In this document: piece after piece, positions 1 through 9,503 of the stretch
Numbering within the stretch: position 1 is the stretch's first letter
Layout of the letters: every line of letters starts with the position of its first letter
Origin: Vagococcus vulneris
GTDB taxonomy: Bacteria; Bacillota; Bacilli; Lactobacillales; Vagococcaceae
NCBI RefSeq assembly: GCF_003950515.1
Contig: NZ_NGJS01000014.1
Coordinates: forward strand, 1-54,610
DNA length: 54,610 nt
Direction: 5' to 3'
The notes under the pieces: model-generated
Database searches by the model: none
What the model saw: the letters and a program-made list of their open reading frames with translations, nothing else
Told to the model about the DNA's origin: nothing
Made by a program: the position numbers and the translations under genes

Positions 1-395
1 ATTTTTTTCTTTACCACTTTATTTTTCTTAGCCATATTAGACGGACGTCCTTTCGGGTTTGAAAGTCCCTCAATACCATCATCACGAAACTTGCGCACCC
101 AAGTAGCAATCATCGGAGAATTATTGACGCCTAAGACATTAGCCACCTCGCGATAGGACATTTCACTCGTTTGATGTAACTCTATCGCATCTAACTTGAA
201 TTGAACAGAGTATTTTTGATTTTGCCTCTTTCGAAAGAGTCCTTCGTCACCAAATTCTTTATAGGCGTTAACCCAATTTATTAGCTGTGATTCACTACCG
301 ACTCCATACTTTTTGGTTAGATATGCGTATCCTCCTTCTCCATCAAGGTATTTTTGAACAATTTTTATTTTAAATTCTAAATTATATTTTGCCAT
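1..395 (-). CDS. IS3-family transposase OrfA (helix-turn-helix), partial
   Basis: The frame opens at ATG 393-395 (MAKYNLEFKIKIVQKY...) and stays open to the window edge for at least 131 codons. It contains two helix-turn-helix units of the kind found in IS150/IS3 OrfA: one near residues 10-40 ending in QLINWVNAYKEFG, and a second near 65-110 with YREVANVLGV and IATWVRKFRDDG, followed by the typical GLSNPKGRP and a lysine-rich tail. OrfA binds the IS ends and in this family is extended to an OrfAB transposase by programmed frameshifting. A purine-rich AGAGG sits 11 bases before the ATG, inside a hairpin (see next entry). The C-terminal end and any frameshift site are outside the window. Confidence 0.85.
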   Translation of the reverse strand, partial: MAKYNLEFKIKIVQKYLDGEGGYAYLTKKYGVGSESQLINWVNAYKEFGDEGLFRKRQNQKYSVQFKLDAIELHQTSEMSYREVANVLGVNNSPMIATWVRKFRDDGIEGLSNPKGRPSNMAKKNKVVKKK

Positions 396-402
396 AAAAA
401 TA

Positions 403-447
403 GCGACCTCTAAAAGTTAGATTTTTGGTCTAACTTTTGGGGGTCGC
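403..447 (-). promoter_or_regulatory. Hairpin at IS end that hides the orfA ribosome site
   Basis: Arms 403-421 and 429-447 pair over 19 positions with two mismatches around a 7-base loop. On the minus strand the second arm contains the AGAGG ribosome site of orfA and is followed by TATTTTT, so the structure could both block translation and act as a weak terminator for transcripts arriving from ileS. A comparable protection against read-through transcription is known for IS10 and IS50; its operation here is inferred. Confidence 0.6.
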
Positions 448-479
448 TTCAAAAATTAAATCGGCAACTCTTTTTTTAT

Positions 480-3263
480 TTATTCTAAGCCTTCTTTAAC
501 AGCTTCAGGATAATATTTTTCAACAATAGTAGCACAGCGATGACATAACGTTGGAAATTCTTCATGACTTCCTACGTCTTCTTTAATCGCTCGACAACGT
601 TGACATGTTTCACCTGATGCTTTTTCAACTACTATTGATACATCATCGAATGTCATTGCTTCATTCGGAGCATCGACACTAGCAGGTTTCATTTCAAATT
701 GAGAAACAATTAAAATCTGCTCTAAATTGGCATTCAGTGATTTTAACAATGTACCTAGCGGTTCTGACGGATAAATAGTCACTTTTGCTTCAAAAGATTT
801 TCCAATTAACTTATCTGTACGTGAAACTTCTAAAGCTTTAAGTACTTTGTCTCTGAAAGACATAAACTCATTCCACATATCTAAAATATCAGCTTCATCA
901 GCATATGATTCATATCCTGGCAACTCAGATAATTGGACATACTCTTCTTCTTCTTGTAGATAAGACCAAATTTCTTCTGCTGTATGTGGTAAAATCGGCG
1001 TCATCAATTTTGTTAAAGCAACTAAGATATCATAAAATACTGTTTGCATGCAGCGACGATTATAATTATCTTCTGCTTCAATATAAACAACATCCTTCGC
1101 AAAATCTAAGTAAAATGCAGATAAATCAGATGTACAGAAATTAACTAACTCTTTATACACAGTTGAGAATGAATATTTTTCATAGCCATCTCTGATAGCC
1201 TTTATTTCTTGATTTAATCGGACCATCATGTACTTATCAACTGACCTTAAATCAGCATAGGCAACTCGATTAGCCACTGTATCAAAATCAGATGTGTTTG
1301 CTAATAAGAAGCGCATTGTATTTCTTATTTTACGGTAAACTTCTGAAATTTGTTTCAATGTATTCATGTCAACACGAACATCTGATTCATAATCTACACT
1401 AGCAACCCAAAGACGTAAAATATCAGCACCCATTTGATTAATGACTTTATTAGGTTCAATTGTATTGCCTAAAGATTTACTTTGTTTTCTTCCTTGAGGA
1501 TCAAGTGTGAATCCTTGTGAAAGGACAGCTTTATATGGTGCTACACCATTAATTGCAACACTTGTTGTGATACTAGAGTTAAACCAGCCACGATATTGAT
1601 CAGATCCTTCTAAATATAAATCAGCTGGAAACGTTAAATAATCTCTCCCTTTTAATACTGCTTCATGTGATGAACCAGAATCAAACCAAACATCCATAAT
1701 ATCTGTTTCCTTAGTGAACTCACCATTTGGACTACCTACGTGTGTAAATCCATCTGGTAATAAATCCTTAGCTTCCCATTCAAACCAAATTTTAGAGCCA
1801 TGTTCTGCAAATAAATCGGCAATATGTTCAGTTACTTCACTTGTCAGAACAGCCTCTCCATTTTCTGCATAAAAAATCGGTAATGGTACTCCCCATTGCC
1901 GCTGACGTGAAATAACCCAATCACCGCGATCACGAATCATGTTATATAAACGAGTCTTACCCCATGGAATAATCCAGTCAACTCTTTCAACTTCAGATAA
2001 TATATCTTCTCTAAACAAATCAATAGATGCAAACCATTGTGGTGTTGCTCTATAAATAACTGGTTTTTTTGTACGCCAATCATGTGGATAACTATGTGTG
2101 AAGAAATCAAGTTTTAACAACAAACCTTTTTCTTCTAATAAATCCGTCACCATAGGGTTTGCTTTATCATAGAAGATCCCTTCAAAACCTGGTGCTTCAT
2201 CAGTCAAGCAGCCTCGACCATCAACAGGTGATAATACCTCTAAATTATATTTTTTCCCAACTATATAATCGTCTTCACCATGTCCAGGGGCTGTATGAAC
2301 CAAACCAGTACCAGCATCTAATGTAACGTGATCTCCTAAAACAACACGCGAATCTCTATCATAGAATGGATGGCGAGCAGTCATATTCTCTAGCTCTGTA
2401 CCTTTAAATGTCTTGATAATTTCTGGATTAGTCCACCCGATTGTCTCAGCAACTGTTTTTAATAATTCTTTTGCCAACACATATTTTTTTCCGTCTGCAT
2501 CAACTAAAACATATTCAAAGTCAGGATTAGCTGAAATACCAGTATTTGCTGGTAAAGTCCATGGTGTAGTTGTCCAAATGACAAAACTCGTATCATTATC
2601 CAAGACTCCCATACCATCATTGACAGGGAAAGCAACAAAAATAGATGGCGATTTAACATCTTTATATTCGATTTCAGCTTCTGCTAAAGACGATTCACTT
2701 GATGGTGACCAGTAAATCGGTTTTAACCCTTTATAAATATAACCTTTCTCAGCCATTTTACCGAATACTCTGATTTGAGCAGCTTCATAATCCGGTGTTA
2801 ACGTTATATAAGGATTGTTCCACTCACCGGCAACACCTAATCTTTTAAAATCTTCACGCTGCTTATCAACTTGACTTAAAGCATATTCTTTACACTTTTC
2901 TAAATAATCGGCACGACTCATTTCCTTACGTTTAATGCCTTTATTTGACAAAACCTGCTCAATAGGCAAGCCGTGAGTGTCCCAACCCGGTACGTAAGGT
3001 GAACGGAAGCCTGACATTGACTTAAAACGAACAATGATATCCTTACTAATTTTATTTAAGGCATGTCCCAAATGAATATTACCATTTGCATAAGGAGGCC
3101 CATCATGTAGTACAAAGGTTGGCTTGCCTTCGTTTAATTCTTGTCTTTTTTCATAAATCCTATTTTCTTCCCACTCTTTTTGCCACTCAACTTCTTTAAC
3201 CGGTAGATTACCGCGCATCGGAAATTTAGTTTTACCTAAATGCAATGTTTCTTTTGTTTTCAT
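480..3263 (-). CDS. ileS: Isoleucyl-tRNA synthetase
   Basis: This 927-residue class I aminoacyl-tRNA synthetase charges tRNA-Ile with isoleucine in the cytoplasm. The HIGH signature is seen as HLGH at residues 64-67 (in [14 protein letters not shown]) and the KMSKS loop as KQSKS in [10 protein letters not shown] near residue 595. The region between them holds the CP1 editing domain ([12 protein letters not shown]), which removes mischarged valine. Two Cys pairs near the C-terminus (CQRC and CHRC) form the zinc site typical of bacterial IleS. The ATG follows a GGAG ribosome site. It lies downstream of divIVA and has its own T-box leader; the end is directly followed by an insertion sequence with no separate terminator visible. 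Confidence 0.97.
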   Translation of the reverse strand: MKTKETLHLGKTKFPMRGNLPVKEVEWQKEWEENRIYEKRQELNEGKPTFVLHDGPPYANGNIHLGHALNKISKDIIVRFKSMSGFRSPYVPGWDTHGLPIEQVLSNKGIKRKEMSRADYLEKCKEYALSQVDKQREDFKRLGVAGEWNNPYITLTPDYEAAQIRVFGKMAEKGYIYKGLKPIYWSPSSESSLAEAEIEYKDVKSPSIFVAFPVNDGMGVLDNDTSFVIWTTTPWTLPANTGISANPDFEYVLVDADGKKYVLAKELLKTVAETIGWTNPEIIKTFKGTELENMTARHPFYDRDSRVVLGDHVTLDAGTGLVHTAPGHGEDDYIVGKKYNLEVLSPVDGRGCLTDEAPGFEGIFYDKANPMVTDLLEEKGLLLKLDFFTHSYPHDWRTKKPVIYRATPQWFASIDLFREDILSEVERVDWIIPWGKTRLYNMIRDRGDWVISRQRQWGVPLPIFYAENGEAVLTSEVTEHIADLFAEHGSKIWFEWEAKDLLPDGFTHVGSPNGEFTKETDIMDVWFDSGSSHEAVLKGRDYLTFPADLYLEGSDQYRGWFNSSITTSVAINGVAPYKAVLSQGFTLDPQGRKQSKSLGNTIEPNKVINQMGADILRLWVASVDYESDVRVDMNTLKQISEVYRKIRNTMRFLLANTSDFDTVANRVAYADLRSVDKYMMVRLNQEIKAIRDGYEKYSFSTVYKELVNFCTSDLSAFYLDFAKDVVYIEAEDNYNRRCMQTVFYDILVALTKLMTPILPHTAEEIWSYLQEEEEYVQLSELPGYESYADEADILDMWNEFMSFRDKVLKALEVSRTDKLIGKSFEAKVTIYPSEPLGTLLKSLNANLEQILIVSQFEMKPASVDAPNEAMTFDDVSIVVEKASGETCQRCRAIKEDVGSHEEFPTLCHRCATIVEKYYPEAVKEGLE

Positions 3264-3289
3264 AATAAACTCCTTTTCTTCTCTTCATA

Positions 3290-3510
3290 AATATAAAAAA
3301 AGACTTCTCCCTATATAAGGGACGAAGTCTTCGTGTTACCACCCAAGTTTAACTGTAGAAATAAACAGTTTTCTCTCTCATGATAACGGTATTTAACCGG
3401 AAAAACCTACTGATTTCAATTTTTCATAAATAACGAAGGATCTTTATGCTGTAAGTGTCTTGCCGCTTTTCACCATTGACGGCTCTCTGTAAAGAATTAC
3501 AACATCTTTT
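3290..3510 (-). promoter_or_regulatory. T-box leader of ileS
   Basis: The minus strand between divIVA and ileS carries the T-box sequence GGGTGGTAACACG (3332-3344) followed by a terminator hairpin (arms in 3299-3332, AAGACTTC pairing with GAAGTCTT) and a T-run. Upstream, AGAGAG near 3487 and GGTGAAAAGCGGC near 3464-3476 match the conserved stem I elements of T-boxes. An ATC isoleucine codon occurs both in AAAGATCCTT (near 3438) and in GAAATCAGTAGG (3412-3414); I cannot decide which is the specifier without folding. Uncharged tRNA-Ile should stabilise the antiterminator and allow ileS transcription. Confidence 0.88.
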
Positions 3511-3522
3511 CTGTTTCGTCTT

Positions 3523-4338
3523 TTAAACTCGACCACGAGAAGAACGTTCTGAACGTCCTTGAGGCTTCTTATTGCCTCGTGTTTCACCATTTTTTCCCGC
3601 TGATGTTTGCGACTGTGTTTTTGGTTTTGGAGCTTGCTTAGGTACAGCCTTAGTTTCAGAATTTTCATCTGATTCGCTAGGACCATTAGTAAAATTAGGC
3701 TTAACTTCGATTGCAACACTTGAACCTGGTTTTTTAGTGCCATCAGACAACTCGACAGCATCTAAAACTTCCTTAAATGCTTGGTGAGTATTATCCACAT
3801 ATGCACCAAATGGTTTCAATAGTTCATCCCATTCGTCGCTTTGAACAATTTGTAATTGTGATTCTAATAAAACCGAAAGATTTCTATGGAAAACACGTGT
3901 TTTTTTCTTTAAATCGTCTGTTTCAACAGCTAATTCACGTGCACGTTCACTTGAATCTGTTAAAATAGCGTTGGCTTTGTTTGTTGCTGCAGTAATTAAT
4001 TCATCAGACATTTTATTAGCATGTGCTAAAATATCTTCAGCTTGTGCCTGTGCCTGCTGTACTGCTAAATCTGATTCTTTTGTCGCATTTTCTTTTAATT
4101 TATCGGCAGTATCTTGTGCGACTATAATTGATTGATTCAATGAATCTTTTAATTCACTGAAGTAACTTAATTTCTCGGTAACTTGCTTAACCTCTTTGTC
4201 TAAATCACGATTTTCTTGAATTAATTTTTCAAAATCAACTGCTAATTGATCTAAAAAATCATCTACTTCATCACGGTCATAACCTTTAAATTTTGAAGAA
4301 AAACTTTTATTTGTAATATCGATTGGTTTTAAACCCAT
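3523..4338 (-). CDS. divIVA: DivIVA cell division / polarity protein
   Basis: The 271-residue protein begins with the membrane-binding DivIVA N-terminus (MGLKPIDITNKSFSSKFKGY then DRDEVDDFLDQL), which recognises negatively curved membrane at septum and poles. Residues about 30-130 are a long coiled coil (repeated heptads with KLSYFSELKDSLNQS and alanine/glutamine-rich stretches), continuing to about residue 180. The last 60 residues are low-complexity, rich in K, S, Q and R, and end in SSRGRV; such tails vary widely between species and may be phosphorylated or bind partners. A strong ribosome site (GGGGTGGAG) precedes the ATG. It follows ylmH by 15 bases, as in other dcw clusters. Confidence 0.95.
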   Translation of the reverse strand: MGLKPIDITNKSFSSKFKGYDRDEVDDFLDQLAVDFEKLIQENRDLDKEVKQVTEKLSYFSELKDSLNQSIIVAQDTADKLKENATKESDLAVQQAQAQAEDILAHANKMSDELITAATNKANAILTDSSERARELAVETDDLKKKTRVFHRNLSVLLESQLQIVQSDEWDELLKPFGAYVDNTHQAFKEVLDAVELSDGTKKPGSSVAIEVKPNFTNGPSESDENSETKAVPKQAPKPKTQSQTSAGKNGETRGNKKPQGRSERSSRGRV

Positions 4339-4353
4339 TTCTCCACCCCACTA

Positions 4354-5136
4354 TTACTTTCTTAAACATCTAATTGATAAACGAATTTTTTCTTTTTTCG
4401 TTTTACCTTCTAATTCTCTCAATTGAATCCGTCCAAAACCACGTACCGAGATAATATCGTTGTAGTCCAATACAATATCTGGACGTTCAATTGGACGCCA
4501 ATTCAACTTGACTTTTCCGGATTCTATCATCTTTTTAGAACGCTGTCTAGATACATTATATACTGATGAAATAATATTATCAATTCTTAACGAACTTATG
4601 GTCAAACTTTCATCGTTCCAATCTTCTGTAGGTATGATAATATCAGATAAGTCTTTGATAAGCAACCTAACCCCAACATTACCGATTTTTATGACTTGCT
4701 GACAAACAAAATTTGCAATCGATTTTTTTAATAAAACTTGCCACATAGAACCATCCGTGATAATATCACCAATACACTCTCTTTCAATACCTGTACTTAA
4801 AATTGTCCCTAATACTTTTCCATGAGATATATCAGCAAATTTTTGTGGGTATTTTATTTCAACCAGTTCAATGCCGTAATCATCTTGTAAAACTGAATAA
4901 TAATCAGGATACAAAACTGCACAGCACCTTTCAGAATTCAAGTACCCACCATAAAATGATAATTTAATATCCGTATTTTTGCCAACTAGTGATTCAACGA
5001 TATACATCTGTCGCGGATCTAAAAAATCCGTTACATAAGGTGCATACTGTTCCTCTACTTGCTTCATCCAGTCAAGCACACTATTAATAAAAGGGTGCTC
5101 GTCCTTGCGAAAATGTTGATACACATTAGCTAGCAA
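4354..5136 (-). CDS. ylmH: YlmH, S4-domain RNA-binding protein
   Basis: The 260-residue protein has a C-terminal S4 RNA-binding domain (about residues 180-245, with SRQRSKKMIESGKVKLNW and YNDIISVRGFGR) and an N-terminal region shared with the YlmH family. YlmH proteins of Firmicutes bind RNA and stalled large ribosomal subunits and were first linked to division by position. The start is TTG (5134-5136) behind an AAGGGTG ribosome site. It sits between ylmG and divIVA, as in Bacillus and Enterococcus. Function in this organism is inferred from family and position. Confidence 0.9.
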   Translation of the reverse strand: MLANVYQHFRKDEHPFINSVLDWMKQVEEQYAPYVTDFLDPRQMYIVESLVGKNTDIKLSFYGGYLNSERCCAVLYPDYYSVLQDDYGIELVEIKYPQKFADISHGKVLGTILSTGIERECIGDIITDGSMWQVLLKKSIANFVCQQVIKIGNVGVRLLIKDLSDIIIPTEDWNDESLTISSLRIDNIISSVYNVSRQRSKKMIESGKVKLNWRPIERPDIVLDYNDIISVRGFGRIQLRELEGKTKKEKIRLSIRCLRK

Positions 5137-5154
5137 AAACTCACACCCTTTCTT

Positions 5155-5454
5155 TTAATATAATAAAATAGTAACTAATTTGTTATAAATCAATTGTAAT
5201 GCTTGAGTCGATAAATTCAAAGCAAGAATCGCCACTAGTATCGTGAAATCAATCATCCCAACATTTAATTTTAATCGACTGAATAAATTTAAATACGGAT
5301 TAGAAATGTTAATAATAAACTGCCCAATTTTTGTATCATAAGCACCTGGAAACCATGACATAAGTGCATAGGCAACCAACACAAACGAATAAATCTCCGC
5401 AGCTTTAATAATTAATACTACAAGCTTACCTAAAATCACCAGTAATCCTATCAA
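5155..5454 (-). CDS. ylmG: YggT/YlmG family membrane protein
   Basis: The 99-residue protein has two hydrophobic segments, residues about 3-33 and 64-90, flanking the family motif YALMSWFPGAYDTKIGQFI and ISNPYLNLFSRL. This YggT arrangement is found next to sepF in many Gram-positives and in plastids, where homologues affect nucleoid and division organisation; the molecular role is unknown. The start given is TTG with AAGGATG 10 bases upstream. The gene lies 16 bases after sepF and 19 before ylmH, indicating cotranscription. Confidence 0.88.
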   Translation of the reverse strand: MIGLLVILGKLVVLIIKAAEIYSFVLVAYALMSWFPGAYDTKIGQFIINISNPYLNLFSRLKLNVGMIDFTILVAILALNLSTQALQLIYNKLVTILLY

Positions 5455-5469
5455 ATTAACAGCACATCC

Positions 5470-6054
5470 TTAATATCCACCTAAGTGTGTTTTTACCAAA
5501 CTTTGCGCGATAGTTGATGTCACCTCAACATTTTCTGGAGTACATAAAAAAATCTCCTCACCAATGCGCTGTATATCACCATCTAACGCATAAACAGTCC
5601 CCGTCAAAAAATCAACAACACGCCGTGCCTGATACTCCTCCATCGAAGCAAATGTTAGTATAACTACTTCTTTTCTGAATAATGCCTGTGCAATCGTTCG
5701 ACACTCGATATAATTACTTGGTTCAAACACGCTTACCTTTTTTGATAGTCTTTTATTTTCTACTCTTTTATTTCGTTCCAAAGGTGGTTGATAAGAATTC
5801 ATCGCAACAACTTTCTTTTCATTAACTGGTTCCGATTTAATTGATGTATGAGTATTTTGAATCGTCTCATCAAAATACGGTGGTACCGAATCAATTTCTG
5901 ACTCATAAATCGAGCGTTCAGCCAAATCATCAGAAACAACTGAGTCAACAGATGATACTTCATCTTCATAGTCGTCATTTTCTGTATTTTCATTATGATC
6001 ATCATAACTATCCAGACCAAAAAATTCAGTAAAATTCTTCTTGAATTTGTTCAT
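5470..6054 (-). CDS. sepF: SepF, FtsZ-bundling membrane anchor
   Basis: SepF forms arcs that bundle FtsZ filaments and tether them to the membrane. The start at ATG 6052-6054 (MNKFKKNFTEFFGLD) gives 194 residues and has GAGGTGG five bases upstream; the GTG three codons earlier lies inside that ribosome site and is rejected. Residues 1-13 form the amphipathic membrane-binding helix, residues about 20-95 are an acidic, disordered linker, and the globular FtsZ-binding domain spans about 105-190 (KKVSVFEPSNYIECRTIAQA, then VDFLTGTVYALDGDIQRIG). It follows ylmE by about 20 bases in the usual order. Confidence 0.94.
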   Translation of the reverse strand: MNKFKKNFTEFFGLDSYDDHNENTENDDYEDEVSSVDSVVSDDLAERSIYESEIDSVPPYFDETIQNTHTSIKSEPVNEKKVVAMNSYQPPLERNKRVENKRLSKKVSVFEPSNYIECRTIAQALFRKEVVILTFASMEEYQARRVVDFLTGTVYALDGDIQRIGEEIFLCTPENVEVTSTIAQSLVKTHLGGY

Positions 6055-6073
6055 ATAATCCACCTCATTCCTA

Positions 6074-6754
6074 TCAGTTAAAAAAAGCTGTGCCTATTCT
6101 GACGAAAGTACTGCCCTCTTCAACAGCTATTTTATAATCTTGGGACATACCCATACTCAATTCTGTGCAAGGAGCATGACTCATTTCCCTTTTTTGAATG
6201 CTGTCTCGTAAATCTCTAAGTTCAGAGAAATAATGATGAAGTTCAGGAACAACCGCATCAATAGGAGCCATCGTCATCAAACCTACTACTTTAATATTTA
6301 CCAGAGGCTGCACGTCTTTTAAAAACTGCACTGCTTCATTAGGCTTTATTCCACGCTTTGACTCCTCACCGGATACGTTAATTTGTAAAAAACACTTAAT
6401 CGTATGATTTGCTCTTTTTTGAATCTCTTCAGCCAATCGTAAAGAATCCAATGCATGAAAATAATCTACTTCATTAATGACATTTTTCACTTTTCTTCGT
6501 TGTAAATTACCGATAAAATGCCAAACCAAATCTGTACGGTTCTTAAAGTAAGCTTTTTTTTCCAGAAAAGGTTCAATTCTGTTCTCAGCAAAGTTAGTAA
6601 TACCGGACAACACAACCTCTTCAGTTGTCTCAATGCCGACTGACTTACTGACACAAATTAACGTAACATCCTCAGGATTTCTAGAACTTGCGCAACAAAC
6701 ATCACTAATTGACTTCTCAATTTTATGAACCCGCAACTCTACATTTTTATCCAT
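6074..6754 (-). CDS. ylmE: YggS/YlmE family PLP homeostasis protein
   Basis: The 226-residue protein is a PLP-binding alanine-racemase-fold protein (COG0325). The lysine expected to hold pyridoxal phosphate is in LICVSKSV near residue 37; ENRIEPFLEK, VWHFIGNLQRRK, CFLQINVSGEESKRGI and LSMGMSQDY are the family's conserved stretches. Homologues control vitamin B6 and amino-acid balance rather than catalysing a known reaction. The usual AVTK motif is VSKS here, and the N-Y/F in AENR follows the usual FGENR with A for G, a small departure. The gene is placed between ftsZ and sepF, as in related genomes. Confidence 0.92.
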   Translation of the reverse strand: MDKNVELRVHKIEKSISDVCCASSRNPEDVTLICVSKSVGIETTEEVVLSGITNFAENRIEPFLEKKAYFKNRTDLVWHFIGNLQRRKVKNVINEVDYFHALDSLRLAEEIQKRANHTIKCFLQINVSGEESKRGIKPNEAVQFLKDVQPLVNIKVVGLMTMAPIDAVVPELHHYFSELRDLRDSIQKREMSHAPCTELSMGMSQDYKIAVEEGSTFVRIGTAFFN

Positions 6755-6766
6755 TAGCTGATACTC

Positions 6767-8035
6767 TTATCTTTTTCTACGGAAAAACGGCGGTGTACTT
6801 AATTCATCACCTTCGTCAGCTGAATCAGTTTCTGGAGAAAAAGCTTCAAAATCTTTTTTCTCAATCGATTCAATTTGTGAATCATCAACAACGTTTCTTG
6901 TTGGAATTTCACGACGAATATCCCAATCACCAAATGCACTTGTTTCATTTGCAGCAGATTGCTGTTGCGGAACATTTTGGTCTAATGGTTCAGTAATATT
7001 TGTACGTCCAGTATTTTGATTCATTGTTTGTTGAGGTGTGTTGGTCATTGGACGTTGAGAACTGAAACGTTCTTTTTTGCCTGGATCAATACCTGTTGCA
7101 ATAACTGTTACGATGATTTCATCGCCTAATTGTTCATTAACTGACGTTCCTAAAATAATATTCACATCGCCACCAGTTGCACTACCCACGATTTCTGAAG
7201 CATCTTGCGCTTCAAATAAAGTCATATCTAGACCACCAGTAATATTTAATAAGACTTGTTCTGCGCCTTCAATTGATGTTTCTAGTAATGGTGAAGCTAT
7301 AGCTTTACGTGTTGCTTCAATTACACGGTCTTCACCGTTAGCTACACCGATACCCATTAAAGCAGTACCTTGATTTTCCATAACTGTCTTCACATCAGCA
7401 AAGTCCAAGTTAACATAACCAGGAGATGTAATTAAGTCTGAAATACCTTGAACACCTTGACGTAAAACGTTATCCGCCTCACGAAAGGCTTCTAACATTG
7501 GTGTCTTTTTATCAACTATTTCCAACAAGCGATTATTAGAGATAATAACAAGCGTGTCCACATTATCTTTTAGTTCTGAGATACCTTCTGATGCAAAGCG
7601 ACTTCTTTTAGGACCTTCAAAACTAAATGGACGCGTAATAACACCCACCGTTAAAGCACCTTGTTCTTTAGCGATACCTGCTACGATTGGTGCTGCACCA
7701 GTACCTGTACCGCCACCCATTCCAGCAGTTATAAATACTAAATCAGCACCTTTTAGCGCTTCAGCAATTTGGTCTTCACTTTCGTTAGCTGCTTTCTCAC
7801 CAATATCCGGTAAGGAGCCCGCACCTAAACCTTTTGTAAATTTTGGACCTAATTGAATAACTGTTTCAGCTTTTGAGTGTTGTAAGGCTTGAACATCTGT
7901 ATTAGCTACGATAAATTCAACACCTTTAACACCCTCATCAATCATACGATTAACAGCATTACCGCCAGCACCGCCGACACCAATCACTTTAATGACAGCG
8001 CCGGTATTTACTGTGTTATCTAAAGAAAATTCCAT
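6767..8035 (-). CDS. ftsZ: Cell division protein FtsZ
   Basis: The 422-residue tubulin homologue polymerises with GTP into the Z ring. The N-terminal GTPase domain has [11 protein letters not shown] (residues about 21-31) and the tubulin signature [10 protein letters not shown] (about residues 107-116); the T7 loop is [12 protein letters not shown] variable linker rich in N, Q and T spans about 320-400. The C-terminal conserved peptide that binds FtsA and SepF is [12 protein letters not shown] at the very end. The ATG follows an AGGAGGA ribosome site. It is 25 bases downstream of ftsA. Confidence 0.98.
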   Translation of the reverse strand: MEFSLDNTVNTGAVIKVIGVGGAGGNAVNRMIDEGVKGVEFIVANTDVQALQHSKAETVIQLGPKFTKGLGAGSLPDIGEKAANESEDQIAEALKGADLVFITAGMGGGTGTGAAPIVAGIAKEQGALTVGVITRPFSFEGPKRSRFASEGISELKDNVDTLVIISNNRLLEIVDKKTPMLEAFREADNVLRQGVQGISDLITSPGYVNLDFADVKTVMENQGTALMGIGVANGEDRVIEATRKAIASPLLETSIEGAEQVLLNITGGLDMTLFEAQDASEIVGSATGGDVNIILGTSVNEQLGDEIIVTVIATGIDPGKKERFSSQRPMTNTPQQTMNQNTGRTNITEPLDQNVPQQQSAANETSAFGDWDIRREIPTRNVVDDSQIESIEKKDFEAFSPETDSADEGDELSTPPFFRRKR

Positions 8036-8059
8036 TACGTAGTTCCTCCTACATTGATA

Positions 8060-9385
8060 TTAGTCGAAGATATTTGATAAGAAACCTTTTATTTTCCCGC
8101 CAAAGCCTTCTTTTTCTGTTTCTTCTGGTTCAATTTCATTAACTGGTTCTTGTTGTGGTTGAATAGGTTCTTGCTCCACTTTAGGTAGTTCAACAATCTC
8201 GCGATTTTTTTTAGCCGGCTTATTTCCATAAATAGCTAATTTAGTCACGTGGTAAACTTCGTCAAGATGCGTCACATATTCAACTATTGCGATTGCATTA
8301 GCAAATACTGGATTACGCAACCCCATATGGTTTGGAACATATAATTTAACATTTGTTCCAAAAATATCTGCAGCTAATTCAACAACACCTGGTAAACTGG
8401 CTGCACCACCTGTTAAAATAACTCCACCAGGTAAATTTAAGCCATCAATATTATCTAAAACAAATTTAGATTTACTAAAAATCTGTTCGACACGTGCCTC
8501 AATAATTTCTGACAAATATCTTTCATCTATTTTTACTGGTTCATTCTGTCCAATCACATCTACAGGGAATTCTTCACTTGATGAAGCTTTTTCTGGATAT
8601 GCATAACCATAATTAATTTTTAAAGCCTCGGCATTATTTAAGGATGTGTTCAGCACAACTGAAATATCCTTAGTAACAAACTCGCCACCTTCTTGCTCTA
8701 CGTGAGAAAATTTTAATTCACGTTCATACATAACTGAAGTTGTTGTTTGTCCACCGCCCATATCGATAATAATCGTACCAAAGTCTTTTTCACCATCTGA
8801 CAAAATTGAGTCAGCCAATGCTAAAGGTGTGATAACCATTTCCTCAATTGATAATCCAGCTTTTTCCACACACTTACGAATATTGTGAACAATCGTCTTA
8901 GGTCCTGTGAATAATAAACCTTTCATATCTAATCTAACGCCGATCATCCCACGTGGATCTTTAATTCCTTCAAAACCGTCTACTTTAAATTCTTGGGGAA
9001 TTAACGTAATTACTTGTCGTTCAGGCGGAGTCGAACGAACAACGGCTGCAGCTGCAACGTTTTTCACATCATTTGAAGTGATTTCTTGCGACTCTGAATT
9101 AACCGCAATCATTCCCTCACACTTTTCTACTTCAAGTAGATTAGCTGGAATACCGACACTGACACTTCTGATCTGAACTCCAGATTTTTCTTCTGCTTGT
9201 TTTATTGCTCTTTGGATAGATTGAACAGCCTTATCAATATCAATGACAATTCCTCTGTCTAATCCTTTTGATTTTGCATTTCCTACACCGATAATATTAA
9301 TTTGATTTTCTATGTATTCAGCAACAACAACCTTTACACTTGTCGTACCGATATCAAGACTCACATGTATTCCTGTTTTTGCCAT
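8060..9385 (-). CDS. ftsA: Cell division protein FtsA
   Basis: FtsA is the actin-like protein that anchors FtsZ to the membrane and recruits divisome enzymes. The 441-residue protein shows the ATP-binding motifs SLDIGTTSVKVVV (residues about 9-21), IIIDMGGGQTTTSVMYE (about 206-222) and VILTGGAASLPGV (about 330). The end, EGFGGKIKGFLSNIFD, is the amphipathic membrane-targeting helix, set off by a proline/glutamate/glutamine-rich linker. The start ATG has GGAGGG upstream. The 118-base gap separating it from divIB may hold an additional promoter. Confidence 0.97.
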   Translation of the reverse strand: MAKTGIHVSLDIGTTSVKVVVAEYIENQINIIGVGNAKSKGLDRGIVIDIDKAVQSIQRAIKQAEEKSGVQIRSVSVGIPANLLEVEKCEGMIAVNSESQEITSNDVKNVAAAAVVRSTPPERQVITLIPQEFKVDGFEGIKDPRGMIGVRLDMKGLLFTGPKTIVHNIRKCVEKAGLSIEEMVITPLALADSILSDGEKDFGTIIIDMGGGQTTTSVMYERELKFSHVEQEGGEFVTKDISVVLNTSLNNAEALKINYGYAYPEKASSSEEFPVDVIGQNEPVKIDERYLSEIIEARVEQIFSKSKFVLDNIDGLNLPGGVILTGGAASLPGVVELAADIFGTNVKLYVPNHMGLRNPVFANAIAIVEYVTHLDEVYHVTKLAIYGNKPAKKNREIVELPKVEQEPIQPQQEPVNEIEPEETEKEGFGGKIKGFLSNIFD

Positions 9386-9503
9386 GAAAGGTGTTCCCTC
9401 CTATTTTCTAACAGAGTCTTCCTCTATTATTGCATAATATCACACATCATTCTATCATAAAATAAGGTATGAAATAAAGAATATTCCTTTATTTCTTTTA
9501 TTT
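9386..9503 (-). other. Gap between divIB and ftsA, possible ftsAZ promoter
   Basis: This is the largest break inside the dcw cluster. It is very AT-rich and holds a weak hairpin (AAATAAAG pairing with CTTTATTT, 9475-9497) without a following T-run, and TATGAT/TAGAAT sequences that could serve as a -10 element around 9450-9460. No convincing -35 is visible, so a promoter is only a possibility. Confidence 0.3.

Larger units (their letters stand above)
1..450 (-). mobile_element. Partial IS3-family (IS150-like) insertion sequence, left end
   Basis: The stretch holds the start of an IS3-type OrfA preceded by an end containing CGACCCCCAAAAGTTAGAC (minus strand), which resembles the terminal inverted repeats of the IS150 group. 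The element runs off the left edge of the window, so OrfB and the other end are not visible. The outer boundary is placed near 450 from where the repeat-like sequence stops; no target duplication can be checked. It lies only about 30 bases past the ileS stop codon and is read in the same direction as ileS. The family call comes from OrfA and repeat similarity by eye. Confidence 0.8.

Noticed and set aside
905-2715. Open frames of 79-100 codons antisense to ileS
   Set aside because: They lie wholly inside a certain gene, have no ribosome sites and read as low-complexity protein; they are shadows of the ileS codons.
3444-3761. A 105-codon frame overlapping the end of divIVA on the same strand
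   Set aside because: It is the +1 reading of the low-complexity divIVA tail and of the T-box leader; composition is not that of a real protein.
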